A DNA stretch of 9,017 bases from an uncultured Trueperaceae bacterium (GTDB lineage: Bacteria; Deinococcota; Deinococci; Deinococcales; Trueperaceae). Location: positions 1 through 9,017 of the forward strand of contig CALDPK010000147.1 in assembly GCA_937911855.1 (NCBI GenBank), given 5' to 3'. Within the stretch, counting starts at the first letter, position 1; each line of letters begins with the position of its first letter. The notes beneath the pieces were generated by a model. It worked only from the letters and a program-made list of their open reading frames with translations, was not told the DNA's origin and did not search any database. This document shows, piece by piece, positions 8,901-9,017 of the stretch. A program made the translations under genes and the position numbers.

Positions 8901-9017
8901 CTGCTGCGCTGATGCCGCGAGCTGAACCTGCTGGTCAGACAGTTCCAGTTCACTGCTGATCTCACCTTCGAGCCCTGCTTCACCGCTGCTCAGTGCGCCT
9001 GTCAGAGGAATCCGCAC
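1755..9017 (-). CDS. tamB: Giant TamB/DUF490 family envelope protein, C-terminal 2,420 residues (5' end outside window)
   Basis: Seen: one open frame of 2,420 codons, running off the right edge and ending in TAA (1755-1757). The GTG at 9015-9017 is at the window edge and looks internal: the sequence there is already repetitive beta-type and has no signal anchor, so the true start lies outside. Residues 1 to ~2030 (counted from base 9017) are short alternating strands rich in Gly, Ser, Leu, Ala, Asp, with recurrent G-x-L-x-x-P motifs at about residues 337, 860, 1042, 1891 and 2118. Residues ~2035-2420 match the TamB C-terminal domain, including LTEDELLALVTLG at 2239-2251, and the chain ends in aromatic-rich strands (FGVTWRW). 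Known: E. coli TamB (1,259 aa) is anchored in the inner membrane, spans the periplasm, contacts the Omp85 protein TamA, and contributes with YhdP and YdbH to phospholipid transport to the outer membrane. Inferred: same bridge role, with a rod at least about twice as long. Odd: no Cys, one Lys (residue 997), and an acidic excess. pckA follows 36 nt downstream. Family call is firm; the tamA-partner role is not testable here. Confidence 0.93.
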   Translation of the reverse strand: MRIPLTGALSSGEAGLEGEISSELELSDQQVQLAASAQQGEINVTGNTGVLGEDWVLTGSLTPALDLTVSSQAGSVQLTDTGLTGSGQLQLPGGIRLLQGTEWQDSLQWQLTGDLETGSAALTAGSSTVDVAWLAEPVFQAAVDERLLVAGQELRLSGVLTEDGSVQGVLERGELAVDLNGQLADARIDLSGAFPASAVYDALAAEMQLNGTLGWQDGLRLETDLAWQELTATLAWQPDGEPELTASGPGLDATFEAGELRARLDGFDANPYLSLPVELPPLTGTVTGPPDQLQLDVAGSSGLLDAQVTGSLGAVLDLELNARTPDDLARLEGSVRGTLAAPEVSGRIVTPQFGSQESVGIEPLEVSVTADMSGRLALTGSGIDLSLSADGWSGSAEAAIWLLDERHVLRLEPAGGGVQPDLRGSVSGALVRGEILVSETVELDLWLAGDVPGLELLNGASLSVSSDLAGNWSGRLQATAEGPTANLDTLSLGVELAGTLAGFTGTGNLRGGAASARLLTVSAASDWSSFAVTTDLASLALADLAELHGLEAELQPAGSAELTVSAGQLDWRVDGSLTGTAAGAPVDLAVTAAADGISITGSAAGRPLVANVRPGEVTDLTADWGGALLQATMTSPLVFDGTFTAAEGSALGTAAALEFATSNQAGGTELSFLRGTVGPAGIELSGPLSPEAQLGGLITVSGLAEPLPLQVTSSGGLNVRTEYAGLQLTAGLPEGDLLITVAGATADGTVSADLSWSAAGGFGGSGSATGRLAGVGAGLPWSINATASPDGQLEAEAALRFAGQPDSRSPLAGVQAVIGRNPFAAGSLTGTFTNYLNLLDVWPAAGHGSLTVSTSGRLSGSVLDPDLSGSVMVSGAVEAAGRLNASLAGASLDVSGEQATVTGTLDQTGWQLAANLTGIAVERFTGLLPGAVAAAELSGQGSFPDGDHELLLETASVLSDSGSIIVTGGFRDGAVSASAGVDLDLSGIQAGVALSGKAAGTLNLDSWQPGTDGSGNFSGSLSVLDLGVAGSSGLTGSVDLAGTLAAPQLRADLQATSEDDTLVLDWQPAQEVLRLTARLDLGPVQTDLYLESSGDAPPVADGSVTVPGGSFTLGTLSGGEFIFTGHSAWNGWGLMLDLQAGVVTASGDVSSLSPEASGAFNLAASLGNSGLTFDGGITGLSAFGVNLGDLRLADSTGSPGISLSGELLEGHVRLDGSWQLDRVAIRVAQDLDLVASASGNLASGGINTSLSGSVLGSPLTGQVNADLSGRGLNVEADLEVLGGSADVQALLRDGNWQGTVVLGDFFYSGIELNGSGRIHGPAANPHLELTTDANLLGIPGQGTLQVGRDLLRFQQTFEGDPLGGELSFQGSLWPEPQLFLSGEGGNVFRLDQADPLTGQPVLERALISSGRLHVNSDLAALTLEAAADGRSASLALELPLLPGFEVEGELQLFSLRDLLSQLDDGVQLQGQGETAGELSLNLFSGQLDLDDFGLSVGPGRVFMDGYANLNGSVRMSGQFRPEAEWLRAVPALQGNGSLPFALISSGGIFRFVSNSSLGDVEADYTPADGRGALVAQLRSGDGHADLRLAWSGSAGLTGTVSSSGFVLFDLAEGPPGLINADVEFSEGEVRGTAALIAGSGRLNASGNWALGDLLPSGVEPFQLTGGQADLRVSSLEVSELPPVAIYAPALTGGVTAVIQLRNDIIAGNLIATDLEAAGSPLPIEAVISGSPRSVEIGADLAGSPLSVNIEDYRLTGLLEMRRFPLQTFAEAVAGPLDVLAEVTGVMRFTLPLLETGSSAFNVATEHIHLERSGIVTTGNISMELAEGSFRVSEASFSGAGSWEASGVLEEDLLDFSLVADDADFGPLLGLVPVLNQLGVSAEGSLRLTAAGNLSDPQISLESESLEFEVAGISYRLDDLHLALAQNQLSLAAQLLATEPIQGALSLSGSGGLNLGTMAFQNARFEFSGSLVLPVIGQLEGIRGSLHSADDTPGAPLLAEVDAVLGNPLSIRGSLAPLDLNLTGTDLLVDLPGLFLADSRLDADLSLRQDSGLALGGQVTLREGQISLGGGTGAQGISAAAGVGDGFRFDSLRILVPARLRLAESFGSAELSGDVTVTGTLSEPQLSGRADALRGNFQFSGRDFALQDSAVIFEPSRGIFPEIRINATTSFDRGRMLPPGSNLRLVAPSEGNANVTLSFVGTVEPDPVTGIRLDLNPVLSSNVMVRPVSDSEQGGGPRPLTEDELLALVTLGRIDFESFGGESGLAPVVAQGAIETAIDLLIMSELQRALGEALGLDLVEIRSSALANILSGAVEDQQFGVSLRFGGYISDEVFATYRVSAFDDPQGIYAFSNEVGIRYALGPVLLDLAGSLGVTDTAELSAVAQLSLGVQYEFNPSTTIEAAFDVSSQEQLFRFGVTWRW

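Noticed and set aside
9015..9017. GTG at the right edge as the TamB start codon
   Set aside because: It sits exactly at the window edge, the following residues are already mid-rod beta sequence, and no membrane anchor or signal follows, so it is an internal Val codon.

Overview
The window is GC-rich (strongly G/C at third codon positions) and is coded almost entirely on the minus strand. It is dominated by two genes. Reading 5'->3' on the minus strand, the first is the C-terminal ~2,420 residues of a giant TamB-family (DUF490) envelope protein (bases 9017-1755), whose N-terminus lies beyond the right edge. The second is an ATP-type phosphoenolpyruvate carboxykinase, pckA (from base 1718 leftwards). 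A TamB protein implies a diderm bacterium. The very long TamB and a short-N-terminus ATP-dependent PEPCK would fit the Deinococcota (Thermus/Deinococcus/Truepera side), but a high-GC proteobacterium cannot be excluded from these two genes.

Layout. Bases 1755-9017 are one uninterrupted reading frame made of repetitive beta-strand-forming sequence (short Gly/Ser/Asp/Leu-rich strands, recurrent G-x-L-x-x-P motifs) ending in a canonical TamB domain and an outer-membrane-type C-terminal strand. The protein has no cysteine and only one lysine over 2,420 residues. Bases 1719-1754 are a 36-nt gap with a GGAGG ribosome-binding site. Bases ~228-1718 encode a PEPCK with all the active-site motifs I looked for. 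Below about base 227 the PEPCK similarity stops abruptly. The frame stays open to base 1, but the codon pattern suggests that real coding moves to a neighbouring frame, ends at a TGA at 116-118, and is followed by a new gene starting at an overlapping GTG (119). A frameshift or assembly error in the last ~35 codons of pckA is the simplest reading.

Functionally the two main genes are unrelated: envelope biogenesis/lipid transport versus gluconeogenesis. Their close spacing and shared strand suggest co-transcription, but no shared pathway is evident. I see no RNA genes, mobile elements, CRISPR arrays or convincing terminators. I do not see a clearly new multi-gene system here. The most unusual items are the size and extreme residue composition of the TamB protein and the frame break at the end of pckA.
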